A stretch of DNA of 64,000 nt from Pyrenophora tritici-repentis (taxonomy: Eukaryota > Ascomycota > Dothideomycetes > Pleosporales > Pleosporaceae). The translations under genes were made by a program, and so were the position numbers. The DNA lies in the NCBI RefSeq assembly GCF_003171515.1, contig NC_089393.1:1178001-1242000 (forward strand), written 5' to 3'. The notes below the pieces were generated by a model. That model was not told where the DNA came from. It worked only from the letters and a program-made list of their open reading frames with translations, and did no database searches. This document shows, in pieces, positions 22,068-31,727 of the stretch; positions within the stretch are counted from its first letter, which is position 1, and each line of letters begins with the position of its first letter.

Positions 22068-23752
22068 TTACAGTTTAATCCTGATCGACTTTGACTGCAT
22101 ATACGCCAACAAGCCCTCTTTACCCAACTCTCGACCCATTCCGCTCTGCTTGTAGCCGCCAAAAGGCATGATGTTGTCTGGTGCATATCCAGAGTTGATA
22201 CCAATCGTGCCAGCCTTGATCTTGGAAGAGACGCGAAGCGCGCGCGCGAGGTTCTCCGTGTATATGGCTGCTGACAGGCCTGGTAAAAGAATTAGTATGT
22301 GTCACCACACCAGCGTTGAAGGTGTCAACTCACCGTAACTTGTATCGTTCGCCAGCTTGATAGCCTCCTCTTCCGCTTCAAATGTCAATACAGATAGCAC
22401 TGGGCCGAATATTTCTTCCCTGTAGATCGTGCTGTCTTTGCCAGGGTTCAGGAATATCGTTGGAGTGACGAAGGCACCCTTGTCTCCTTTCCGTTCACCG
22501 CCAACCAGCAGCTTCGCTTCCGACTTGCCCGTTTCGATGTAACCGAGAACGCGCTCGAGTTGCTTCGTATCCGCTAGTGGGCCAAGTCTCGTATTGGCGT
22601 CGCTGGGGTCGCCCATCATACCAGCGGCACCCTCAAAGTGCGCTTTTAGGGTTGCTATGAACTTGTCGGCGATGTTAGACTGTACGAATAGGCGAGAGGT
22701 CGCAATGCAAGCTTGTCCGGAGTTGAAGAGGAAGCCTTGTGAGTTTCTAGAGGAATGTCAGCTGCGTTAGCTATGCGAAAAAAGAACACTTACGCTGCAA
22801 TAGCAGCATCGAAATCTGCGTCATCAAACACTAGAGATGGGGATTTCCCCCCAAGCTCCAGCGTCACTCGCTTCATATTACTCTTGTTTGCTGCATCGAC
22901 GACCTTTCTTCCTGAAAGACCAGATCCAGTAAAGCTGATCTTGTCGATGTCCATGTGTGCAGCCATCAAAGCTCCGGTTTTTCCCGCGCCAGTGATAATG
23001 TTGACGACTCCAGGAGGGAATCCAGCTTCTTTGAAAAGGCGCGCGATGATCAAGATGCTGAATGGAGATTTCTCGGATCCTTTGAAGACAAAGGTGTTGC
23101 CAGCTGCCAGAGCAGGTGCCATCTTCCATGCCATGGTCCTGGGTTTGTTAGTATCTCCTCTCAGACTTTTGCTGTACAACATACATGATAGAGACATTCC
23201 AGGGACCAATGCCCGCACAAACGCCGTAGGGCTCGTATTGAGTTATCCTGAAAGCGCCATCTTCTAAGGGATAGGTCTGTCCTTCGATCTTGTCCGCCCA
23301 ACCTACGCAGATTCACGAGATTAGTAAAGTCGCGCCTCTGTCTCGCAGTTCACATACCAGCGTAGTATCTCCATGTTGTTGCAACCATAGGTACTATCCA
23401 GCCGCCCATGATAGACGTGGGCTGGCCCATTGCAGTGACTTCGGCTTTGGTGATCTCGGCATCATTTGCTTCGATGAGATCCGCAAGCTTGAGCATTACT
23501 TTGGCGCGCTGGGCCCCGTTGAACTTGCTCCACGGTCCATTTTCGTAAGCTTCGCGGGCGGCAGCGACGGCGGCATCAACTTCGGCAGCATCGGCCAGGT
23601 TGATCTCACCCACTATCTCGTCGTTTGCGGGGTTGTAGACTGTGTAATTTTCAGAAGAGGAGCCTTCAATAAGCTGTAAAGGTTAGCCTTGCTACTGAGC
23701 AGAGATGGCCACGTCTTGCCTCCTCGTTGATAAGATGGAAGTACTTCGACAT
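22068..23752 (-). CDS. NAD(P)-dependent aldehyde dehydrogenase, 6 exons
   Basis: Exons 23752-23720, 23673-23358, 23302-23185, 23138-22794, 22746-22334 and 22279-22068 give 478 residues, the usual size of the ALDH superfamily. Intron 1 has a GC donor (GCAAGA) with a normal CAG acceptor; the others are GT-AG, 46-55 bases. Landmarks are GPWNVS, the nucleotide-binding [11 protein letters not shown], the general-base Glu in LELGGK (about residue 250), the catalytic Cys in NSGQACIA (about residue 284), [10 protein letters not shown] and the C-terminal [14 protein letters not shown]. All expected catalytic residues are present, so an active cytosolic enzyme oxidising aldehydes to acids is likely; the substrate class is not clear. 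Confidence 0.9.
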
Positions 23753-24598
23753 TGCCGATTGAGTGGAGTGCAGGGTAGTATTCAAATACAGGAAGAAGCG
23801 AAGATGTCTGCGATATACCGAACGTCTCAGTCTGCATTATATAGTGAAACTTGTTGCCCCTCCATGCTGTCGTCAGATGCTTTCGCCGCTTCGCATCTCC
23901 TACAATCAGCATCGCTTCAGTGATCACTCATCCTTCAACCCCGCTTCCTTTAACGGTTACATCCGTGAAGATTACCCATTATGTGTTACTCGAGGTTCGC
24001 CTGTGTGTTAGCGCTTATTGGCATGCATGCGGCGTAGTGAGATCGCCCCTCAGCACAGCTTGATGAACAGTAACTAATCTAACAGAGAAGGACGGTTTGT
24101 CGCGTTCCGCGGATGTCAGAAGCTACTCAGCGTTTGGCGGCTGGTTTAAATAGGCAGAGGCAAAAGTGAAAATGCTCGGTAGAGCTCTCGTTAAAATCAT
24201 GTACCTAGCTGACTTGAGTAAAACAATGCCATCCATCAGGTGTCAAAGAGTATGGATCTATCCAAGAATCATGTGAATATGTATGATGATGCACGAATTT
24301 GTAATTACCGCTGCGAGTTTCCGGAAAGAGAAAGAGCCCTGGTTGCACAAGCCAATGACTAAGCTTGCCCCACTTGCTGCATGCGTATGTTGGAGTTCCA
24401 ATGCCATGTGCGTAGTATTGCTTTGTATGTGGGAATGCAATCATTCCTTCAAACTTGATCAACTCACAACTTCCGATAGCCGCTTCTCAAGATCTCGAAA
24501 GCAAGACATGCAAGGCCATGAAGAAACCCAGGTCTTAACCACTACCTTGTCCCCAATCCAGATCCATTCGTAGCACCTACACATTACTCGTATCCGCC
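23753..24598. other. intergenic, holds one copy of a dispersed repeat
   Basis: No gene. A copy of a short dispersed repeat is at 24157-24204 (see that entry). Confidence 0.5.
24157..24204 (+). repeat. dispersed repeat, copy A (shorter)
   Basis: Shares GAGG, the run GGTAGAGCTCTCG and AAAATCATGTA with copies at 39649 and 44618, in the same order and spacing; it lacks the 3' part of the other two. Confidence 0.6.
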
Positions 24599-25875
24599 TT
24601 ACCGCTCCTCCGCCATCTCCCTCCCAGTCTCCGTCTTCATCATACGCGGATAATGTGCGAAGCGCTCCTCAACAGGTCTAATCCAGTTTCCAATCAACTC
24701 GTCACTACGAACATTATTGCCGTCGCCGTATGGAGGGAAACGGCTCACACCAACCGCGCCAAGTCCCTCCAGCCGAACCGCGTCTTGAAAGATGCAAAAT
24801 GCGTGATTTTCATCCGCGAAAGCCTTGACGCCTTCTTCATCTGCGATTTCCATGGTGTATGGGACCTTTGCGATTAGCTGAGCGGCCTGGTAGCGGATGG
24901 CTGCTGGACAGCCGATGTGACGGTTAAGATGACTTCTATTCAAGCGAGTAGAAGGTTAGCTTTTTGCTCCGCAACAGTTATGAGCCCGGGATCGCTTGAT
25001 CCTGCCCCAGTAACACCTTGGTGGTTTACTGGTAGGGTGGGTGACCGCATGCGAGCTGTGCACACCACAATTAGCCAAGAACACTGCGCATGACAGCTGC
25101 AAAGCTGGGAGCCAGCTGTTAGGGCCACGGACGTAGAATACCAGATGCTCGGAGCAGAATATACAGGGCATGTTGCACTGCGGTCAACATGTATGAAAAC
25201 CTTGAAAAGCTACCAGCTCTGCGCTATTGCTACGATCTGGGGGGGTGTGTGACGGTTAAGATGACTTCTATTCAAGCGAGTAGAAGGTTAGCCTTTTGCT
25301 CCGCAACAGCCGAGCGGTTCGAGGAAGGCGTCGATGATGTCGATTTGCGACCATGTTTCTCCTGCGTCTTGGTATATGTCATTGCTAACGTCGTGTATCA
25401 TGCATGCGACCCAGATAGATAAAGGGTCGATGCTACGTGCCCATTCGTTGCATTCACTCTCTTTGTGGAGAATTGTAGCGGCGTTGGAGACGATGCGGCA
25501 GACGTGCTGGTAGTCGTGCGATGGATTCATCGTCTCTCCAAACCTGCGTATAGAGATGTTGATGGCCGCGAACCATTGACGGTGCTCTGGCTCGATGGCT
25601 AACTTGTCCATGTCAAATAGTGAATAGTCATTCTTGACAGCTTCGGTCTCGAGCGTGACAGGTCTTGATGTTGGAAGTGCGGGAAGAGCCTTGTCCAATA
25701 GGCTCATATTCACTTTCGCTGGAGTCGATGTGTTCGTGGTAGTGGGAGAGGTGTTTGCATTTCGAACTGGTGTAGCGGGTGCATCCATTGGAGGGGGTGG
25801 AGGAGATCCGATCGCGGCCTGGCTCTTCGACAGACCACGAAAGCGGTGCGAGATCGCATTGACAAGGTCCTTCAT
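24599..25875 (-). pseudogene. HD-domain phosphohydrolase-like gene split by a TRIM insertion
   Basis: From ATG 25875 the minus strand encodes a disordered N-terminus and then an HD-superfamily core with the first His in SHDYQHVCRIV and the His-Asp in ACMIHDVSNDIY. At LEPLGC the frame runs into the 393-bp element at 24916-25308 and stops six codons on. Beyond the element the same protein continues with the segment around IFQDAVRLEGLGAVGVSR, which carries the last metal-binding Asp, and ends at 24599. Omitting the element and one copy of its 5-bp duplication leaves a 292-residue frame with no other break. The interrupted product (about 195 residues) would lack the fourth metal ligand, so it should be inactive unless the insertion is spliced out. 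Substrate unknown; HD proteins often hydrolyse nucleotides or phosphate esters. Confidence 0.8.
24916..25308 (+). mobile_element. TRIM: 393-bp terminal-repeat retrotransposon in miniature
   Basis: Two 61-bp direct repeats, 24916-24976 and 25248-25308, differ at one base, start with TG and end with CA. The 5-bp target duplication GCCGA lies on both sides (24911-24915 and 25309-25313). Directly after the first repeat is GTTATGAGCCC (24977-24987), the reverse complement of the anticodon stem-loop GGGCUCAUAAC of initiator tRNA-Met, as in copia-type half-tRNA priming. Directly before the second repeat is GGGGGGGTG (25239-25247), a polypurine tract. The 271-base interior encodes nothing. Together these are the full set of LTR-element signals in a non-autonomous unit, oriented plus, probably mobilised by a Ty1/copia relative. 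One LTR difference implies a young insertion. Confidence 0.92.
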
Positions 25876-26125
25876 GGTGAAACTGCAGAGTATGATTCGA
25901 CTAGTATCTAGAGTAGCTGGTGAAGATCAATGGTAGATCTGTCGAACGTATCGCCAAGGGTAGAAGTGGACACAAGGAAAGAAGCGTCAAGGGATAAATT
26001 GCCAGCTTGAGTATGACATCCCGTTAGCCTGCGAGATTAATGCGCTCTTTGAACATAGGTGAGTGCGCCCTTCACCCAGGCTTGGCACAAGGTTTGCACA
26101 TGCGCCGCCAAGGTGAGCCCTCCCT

Positions 26126-26965
26126 CTACTCCACGACCCTGCAGTAGTCCGAATAATCATGCTTCTCTTCTGATTTCTGCTCATCAATTGTTTCAATTCC
26201 GTAAGCCCTCAAGATCCACTCCCACAGAAGCGCGTTTCCGAGTCGAACAGGTCTTAGCAGAATCCAACTGATGAACACGGACCATACCGTAGTCAAATCG
26301 TAAAGGACTTCTATGCTTAACAGTGCTTCCAACCAACTGAGACGAAGGCGTTTGGGTTGGGCCACGAGATGTATGAGCATGTTCATGGAGTAGTATGTTA
26401 CCAGGGATCCGCCCCCAGATACAACGTCTTCTAGTATTGCTCTCCAACTGTGACGCAGGAACCTAAGAAAAGCTTTTGTAGACAATTCACGATTTGCCTT
26501 CAGCTGTACGGGCATCGTCTCCAACCGAGCTCTGTAATGCGAGGCGAAGATGATATGCCATGTCTCTGGATACCTGGCCTGTGGATCCTTGATATCGAAT
26601 CTCAGCCGAATCCATTCAAGATGCGATATGACAAAGAAAATGAGACAGAAATGTAGTGCTAACGGGTAGAGCTCGGTCATCTCGGCGGGGTGTTCTAAGA
26701 GGTATTCGGGCAGCCAGTGTGCTACGGGTCCTAGCAGTATGGACAATAGTGATAGGGCAAGCGCATATGACACTTGTACATTGTACTTGCGTCTAATGAC
26801 GAATTGATAACCCACCCAGAGGATTGAAAGAATAAGGAACAAAAGAGGTCCCCCTTTGGTGTACATATGGTATGGCACAGCTGCGCCTGAATAAACGAGG
26901 TACGACACATAGCGATATGGTGAGATGGGCTGGATTCTCGACGGTGTCCTGGAGGAGTCCTCCAT
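26126..26965 (-). CDS. polytopic membrane protein, function unknown
   Basis: The ATG at 26965 (MEDSSRTPSRIQPISPYRY) gives 279 residues; an in-frame ATG at 27109 would add a low-complexity Ser/Phe leader derived from the purine-rich 5' region and is less likely. Five to seven hydrophobic segments are seen, for example GGPLLFLILSILWVGYQFV and ALALSLLSILLG, with a basic cytosolic stretch around SHYRARLETMPVQLKANREL. The hydropathy and the single His/Trp-rich loop recall wax-synthase-like acyltransferases, but no active-site motif is present and the length is short for them. An undetected 3' exon is possible. Function is not assigned. Confidence 0.5.
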   Translation of the reverse strand: MEDSSRTPSRIQPISPYRYVSYLVYSGAAVPYHMYTKGGPLLFLILSILWVGYQFVIRRKYNVQVSYALALSLLSILLGPVAHWLPEYLLEHPAEMTELYPLALHFCLIFFVISHLEWIRLRFDIKDPQARYPETWHIIFASHYRARLETMPVQLKANRELSTKAFLRFLRHSWRAILEDVVSGGGSLVTYYSMNMLIHLVAQPKRLRLSWLEALLSIEVLYDLTTVWSVFISWILLRPVRLGNALLWEWILRAYGIETIDEQKSEEKHDYSDYCRVVE

Positions 26966-27678
26966 CGTGTCGTTGTTTTTGAATGAGTGTGTGTATGTGT
27001 GTGTTGGGATGGAAAGAAAGAGTCTTGGGGAGAAGGAGAGAGACAGAGAGAAAAAGAAAAGAGAGAGGGGGGAAGAGAATATATGTGCGTCAACCCTATA
27101 CACTGTCATTTTGGTAGCGACTCAAGTAACCATGATAAAGCTGACGCACCGACCCGCCCAGAACTACCACATCATAATGACTGCGAATGATTACAGCGAC
27201 TCCCTGGATTCTGAAACACAAGACCAGTCACAATCCACATATCGTCGCTTCCGCATACAGGTTTGGTAGCGACCCACCGTGCCCAAGAAATAGCGAAAGA
27301 CGTGAGATCTCACGAATGGGATGTGGTATCTTTGTGTCGTACCATGGAACAAGTCCATGCGCCGAGTGAACAGACATGGCTTCCGAGGATATGATAACCT
27401 GAAAAAAAGTGTCGTATCCTAACGCTGTTGCTCCGGGCTAGTACAGCCATGATCAGACGATACTGTCTTGCCGGATCTCGAACATGCCCTTCTGAGCATA
27501 CTCTTTACTCCTTTCATGCGTAACTTATACCGCTGGTCCTCGCCTGACTTTGCGAGAAGGCGTTGCAGACAGGAGTCTCGCAGCTGGTCCCTGGAGCCGC
27601 AACGGCCCACCTCTTGGAGCGCAGCCTGGTATACTCATAATGTGTGTAATAGATCCTAAACCCCAACGCTCCCCATCC
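26966..27678. other. intergenic
   Basis: Purine-rich leader of the preceding minus-strand gene at 26966-27080, then no supported feature. Confidence 0.5.
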
Positions 27679-28206
27679 TCAACCACCCACCTTAGCCACA
27701 TCCCCACCCTTCTCCAGCGCATCCTCTTCAACATTTCCCTCAACTTTCTCCACATCCCCTCCATCCGAATCCCCTCCTTCTGCATCTTCACCGTCCTCTC
27801 CCTCAACCCCAGCCTTCCCCTCCTCCAACGCCCTATACTTCCTTCTTGCCTTCTTGGCCTTACTAGCCTTCTTCTTACTCTTCTCCCTAGCCTTCACCCT
27901 CGTCCTCGCCTCATCCCCCAACTGCAACTCCTCAATGCGATCCTGCAGTATACGCCGCGCCATCTTGCGGTTAATCTCCCGCGACCGCGTATCCTGGTAC
28001 TTGACTACGATGCCTGTGGGGATGTGCTTGAGCTGCACGGCTGACGATGTTTTATTGATCTTTTGACCCCCGGGCCCGGAGCCTTTGAGGAAGTTTTCTA
28101 TGAGGTCTGAGTCGGGGAGGGGCACGCGGGGCGGGAGGGATTTGGAGAGGAGGGGGTGGGATGTGTGTAGCGGGCGGTGGAGGGGAAGGCGGGCGAAGAT
28201 GCGCAT
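27679..28206 (-). CDS. mitochondrial peptide-chain release factor-like protein (GGQ domain)
   Basis: From ATG 28206 the product is 175 residues; an in-frame ATG at 28266 would give 195. The Arg/Leu/His-rich start (MRIFARLPLHRPLHTSHPLL) looks like a mitochondrial targeting peptide. The catalytic GGQ loop follows (FLKGSGPGGQKINKTSSAVQ) with the helix REINRKMARRILQDRIEEL, then a Lys-rich tail and a Glu/Asp/Gly-rich end. The absence of a codon-recognition domain places it with the mtRF-R (C12orf65)/yeast Rso55 group, which act on stalled mitochondrial ribosomes by cutting peptidyl-tRNA. It is divergent from the gene at 28579 with about 370 bases between. Confidence 0.8.
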   Translation of the reverse strand: MRIFARLPLHRPLHTSHPLLSKSLPPRVPLPDSDLIENFLKGSGPGGQKINKTSSAVQLKHIPTGIVVKYQDTRSREINRKMARRILQDRIEELQLGDEARTRVKAREKSKKKASKAKKARRKYRALEEGKAGVEGEDGEDAEGGDSDGGDVEKVEGNVEEDALEKGGDVAKVGG

Positions 28207-28578
28207 GGTAGTCGTGGAGGTAGTTTCAAGGCGGGAGGTGAAGTGATGGGTGCATCGTGATAGCATTGACGCGGAGGAGCGGGTTGTCGTCGTCGTTGTG
28301 ATAGCTTTCAAAGTTGCATCGTTGTTGGCAGATACGCGCACTTTCTCGAACAAACTACTCGGGAGCAATCCCCGTAACGTTGATCCCTGCTCCCAATCCA
28401 CACCACAACCCCGTCCCTGAACCCTCAATCTCCCGCATCACCAACAACAGCAACCCGACAGCAACCCGCGCACCATTAGCCCACGCGACTGCGCCTCTTC
28501 GAACTACCGCAGCCCTATCCCTGCGCCGCAAAATACCACGCAATTCCCCAAATTAAACATACAATCAACGACTTTTAC
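28207..28578. promoter_or_regulatory. divergent promoter region
   Basis: Lies between the release-factor-like gene and the putative SPT small subunit gene. No motif stands out. Confidence 0.4.
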
Positions 28579-29058
28579 ATGATCGACTCTACCGTCCTCG
28601 CAACCGTCATCCTCCTCTCCTCTGCATCCGCGCTCCTCCTCGCCGCCATGCTGTACCCGTCCGCCCTGCTACGCTGGTTCCAGCGTAAGCGCTATCAATA
28701 CGAAGTCACCTTCTCCCTGTACATGTTGACATCTACGGAAAAGTTTATTTTCAGTACGTTTGCATCACAGCCTTTTCCTGCGCTTCCGCTATTCGCAGAG
28801 ACAAGGCCCCCTTTCGCTTTTCGCACGCAATAAATGGCTAATGTGGTTGCAACAGATTCGGTGCTCTTCCTTCTTCTCTCCCTCCTTATTATCGCCGCGT
28901 CGTTGTATCTACCGGAACATCTTACTATTATCGCGAATCGCATGTTTTATTACTTGTCGGGGCATCAGGAGACGCTTGCGAGTGGGGCGCAGAAGATGGG
29001 ACAGCCGCCGATGGCTGAGTCGGGTGTCCCTTCACATGCACCGTTGGGGGAATTATAA
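28579..29058 (+). CDS. putative small subunit of serine palmitoyltransferase, 2 exons
   Basis: Exon 1 28579-28753, a 102-base intron (GTACGT donor, GCTAAT branch, ACAG acceptor), exon 2 28856-29058; 125 residues. The N-terminus is a hydrophobic helix (VLATVILLSSASALLLAAML), then YQYEVTFSLYMLTSTEKFIF followed by the helix SVLFLLLSLLIIAASLYL. A Tyr/Glu-containing amphipathic stretch ending in a EKxxFN turn before a membrane helix is the hallmark of the small activating subunits of serine palmitoyltransferase, the ER enzyme that starts sphingolipid synthesis. The fungal version is longer than the human ssSPT proteins. The family call is from motif resemblance only. Confidence 0.6.
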
Positions 29059-29662
29059 GGGCGCAGAGAATGTATAATGGGGATAATGGGTCTGTGGGTG
29101 TTCGGAAATTCGCCCATGGTTGGTCCTGGGTAGCATGTGAAAGCGGTGGGAGAGCCTGGTGGTTGGGGAGGTGGATTATGCTATCTCTTCAACCTGTTGT
29201 ATATTCGGTGTTGTTATCAAGACTTGGTTCAATTGTATAGAAGGACGCTGGCGTTATTGGAGCGTATTTGCAAGCATCATCTTCAGCTCGGGGCCTTGTG
29301 CACAGCAGAGATACCATACTAATGTTAATGCCATGTTATCACATCCATTACCATGTTCAAGCTTGGGTAACGTATTCCTCGTGCATGACGACCAAAAATA
29401 TAGCACATCCAGGGGCTAGCTGGTATATTGACTTCCACAATACATTACATCGATCAATTGGAGGTATATGAAAAACCAAAACGTCCTCAAGATCTGACTC
29501 AAGCCACCTAATGCTTGATTGATTGCGAGAAGGAGAACGTCCGCCAACTTAAGGATGATAGCCGCACCACCAGAAAATGCCATGTAGAAACGAGAGGCAA
29601 ATGATTGGACATGTAAAACCAAGAAAAATGTAACGTAATAATCACAATCCACCCTATCTTTA
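29059..29662. other. intergenic
   Basis: No supported feature. Confidence 0.5.
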
Positions 29663-30349
29663 CTACCCGAAGAGAACCCGCACTGCATTGACCAACGCCG
29701 CAGTGCTATAGTCGTTGATGGTAACCAGAGTTGGAAAATCGTACGTGGCATTGGCGTAGGCTTGCGCAATAGCATCGTCGGCGACCAGAAGCAGAATGAT
29801 TGGAATACCCACTGTTATGGCGTTTTTCTTAGTCTGTGTCGTTATATCTCGGGCGAACTTCAACTGTCGCTCAAATGCTTGAGTGTCGTGACTGAGAACG
29901 TTGGCAGTGGTACAGATGACAATGACGACCGCTCCGCATGCCCGAAGGAAGTCTCCATGCGTCTCAGTCATACCGTAGTCGAGACGGTACGGGACGTGCC
30001 GCACTTGACGTGGTAGTGCTCGACCTAAAGGCTCGAATGGGTCCATGTTCTTGGCCAATGTGGTAGAAGGTGAATGAGGTACGAATGGAGTGAATAATGT
30101 GATTATCTCGGCTTCATTGAGGCATCGTAGTCGTTGAAGGGTGTTCGTTGGGCAGCGCAAGAGTTTTGCATTACCGGAGGATGGGGCATTTTGGAGTTGT
30201 GCTGTCAATGCAGACTTGCTCGGTGCCTGTGGTGTCATATGGACGCGCTGGCTCTTCCGTCCGACCATTGTCATGTACTGGTCAACCCAAGTAAGATCTC
30301 GAACCAAGAAGTTAATAGGACGGGGGATCGCAAGTGCATCGATGACCAA
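29663..30349 (-). CDS. hypothetical protein, 5' end unresolved
   Basis: About 229 codons are open on the minus strand; ATG codons occur inside (MTMVGRKSQ and MDPFEPLGRAL). The C-terminal half reads like a folded domain with alternating beta/alpha character: VPYRLDYGMTETHGDFLRAC, GAVVIVICTTANVLSHDTQA, then VGIPIILLLVADD and FPTLVTINDYSTAALVNAV. The frame extends upstream of 30349 (IKSWTLVIDALAIPRP) to a region where neighbouring frames (30350-30635) also look coding, so exons or a frameshift are missing from this model. No family is recognised. Confidence 0.4.
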   Translation of the reverse strand: MVIDALAIPRPINFLVRDLTWVDQYMTMVGRKSQRVHMTPQAPSKSALTAQLQNAPSSGNAKLLRCPTNTLQRLRCLNEAEIITLFTPFVPHSPSTTLAKNMDPFEPLGRALPRQVRHVPYRLDYGMTETHGDFLRACGAVVIVICTTANVLSHDTQAFERQLKFARDITTQTKKNAITVGIPIILLLVADDAIAQAYANATYDFPTLVTINDYSTAALVNAVRVLFG

Positions 30350-31727
30350 CGTCCAGCTTTTGATTTCTGCTTCGAATCGAATCTCGCTTCCAGCTCAGTC
30401 TGAGGCCTCGGGTCGAAAAATAAGATAGGATGCTACCCGTGAGACGGATGGAACCGTTACAGGCAACCGGGGTAGAGTAAGATGTTACTAGTGAGGTTTC
30501 TTGGATATCAAAATGGCAAGGTAACGATGTAGCTACCAGATTTCGCGGCCGTTCCAGAGGTCGTTGGAAGATATGCTGATATAGAGCCCTGGTAGCTAGA
30601 ATGACGATCAAACTGATGTTGCCTGCATCATTCAAGCCATACGGGCCGGTTCACCGCAACGTCTAGCTCTACAGTCGGTTATTGAAATTTATGTTTGAGG
30701 TGGCACGAGATCAAAGAAGAAATATGTAGTACAAGACCTTGGCCATGCGGTTACGGCGTGCATTAAGCCAGGCCGTACCAGGCGGAGTTGGTTCCGAGTG
30801 GATACGATCTCAGTCAACGGCCACGACTGAAGTACTGCGGCGGCGGTGCATGTGGGTAAGTAGTTCAAAAAGCGTTTAACCGCATGACGACGGTTGCATC
30901 GGATAGCAGCAGGATCGTGTACCGGCAGATGGATACAGGCCAATAAAACACCATATGCTAGGTGAAAATCGCAATAGTAGCGAATTATCCAATGGATCGG
31001 CCGAGGCGCTCTTGTATTGGTACAAGTTCAAAATAGAGGGCGATCCTTGACCGGAAACGGATGCAGTGAACCTATGACTACTCGAGTTATAGGGACCAGA
31101 GACTGGCCGGGTTGGTAGCTTAGGTAGGTTCCCGCCGCATATACGCCATCAGTCAGGGAGTACAGCACGCGGGGGTCAGTACGATTCGAGTGGAGGTGCA
31201 GCAGGCATGCTCAAGTTGATCGCTGACCTGTAAGGCGACCTGCCACTCGAGACCGATCAAGACCGCGCAGGCCGAGAATACGACCGCTCAATGCTTTTTT
31301 GTGTAACTCCAAGGGTTGACTTTAATGTGGCGAGGGTCGAGAGCTGCGGTGCATGTTCCAGTGACGGCAAGGCCATGCGGGTGACATCTGCACGACTGGT
31401 TGAAAATAGTCTAGGTAGCGTGAACGAGCCGCGGATAGCCAGACCGGCAGCCGCAATGTTGTGCATGCATACGCGGCAGATTTGGCTTGCCATGGACAAC
31501 TAACTGGCGATGCATGACGAAGGGTTGAGTGAGGGCGAGTGAAGGAGGTGTGGCATGTGCGAGCCTGGCTTGCGGTCCCGGCCTCCTCGCTTGTTTCCTT
31601 CCCGTCCAAAGCGGCAAGGCGCGTCAGATGTCAACAACCATCACGACGCGCCCGCCTACATACACTGAAGCCACCTTTAACGGCTGACCTCGGTCTTACT
31701 GTGTGTGTGTGTTGCATTGAGAGCGTG
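30350..31727. other. intergenic or 5' part of the neighbouring hypothetical gene
   Basis: 30350-30635 may hold upstream exons of the minus-strand hypothetical gene. From 30690 on nothing is supported. Confidence 0.4.

Noticed and set aside
24940..25128. Gene inside the TRIM
   Set aside because: The frames there have no motif and lie within an element whose interior is non-coding in this class.
26126..26965. Wax synthase call
   Set aside because: Hydropathy is similar but the active-site motif and the usual length are missing.
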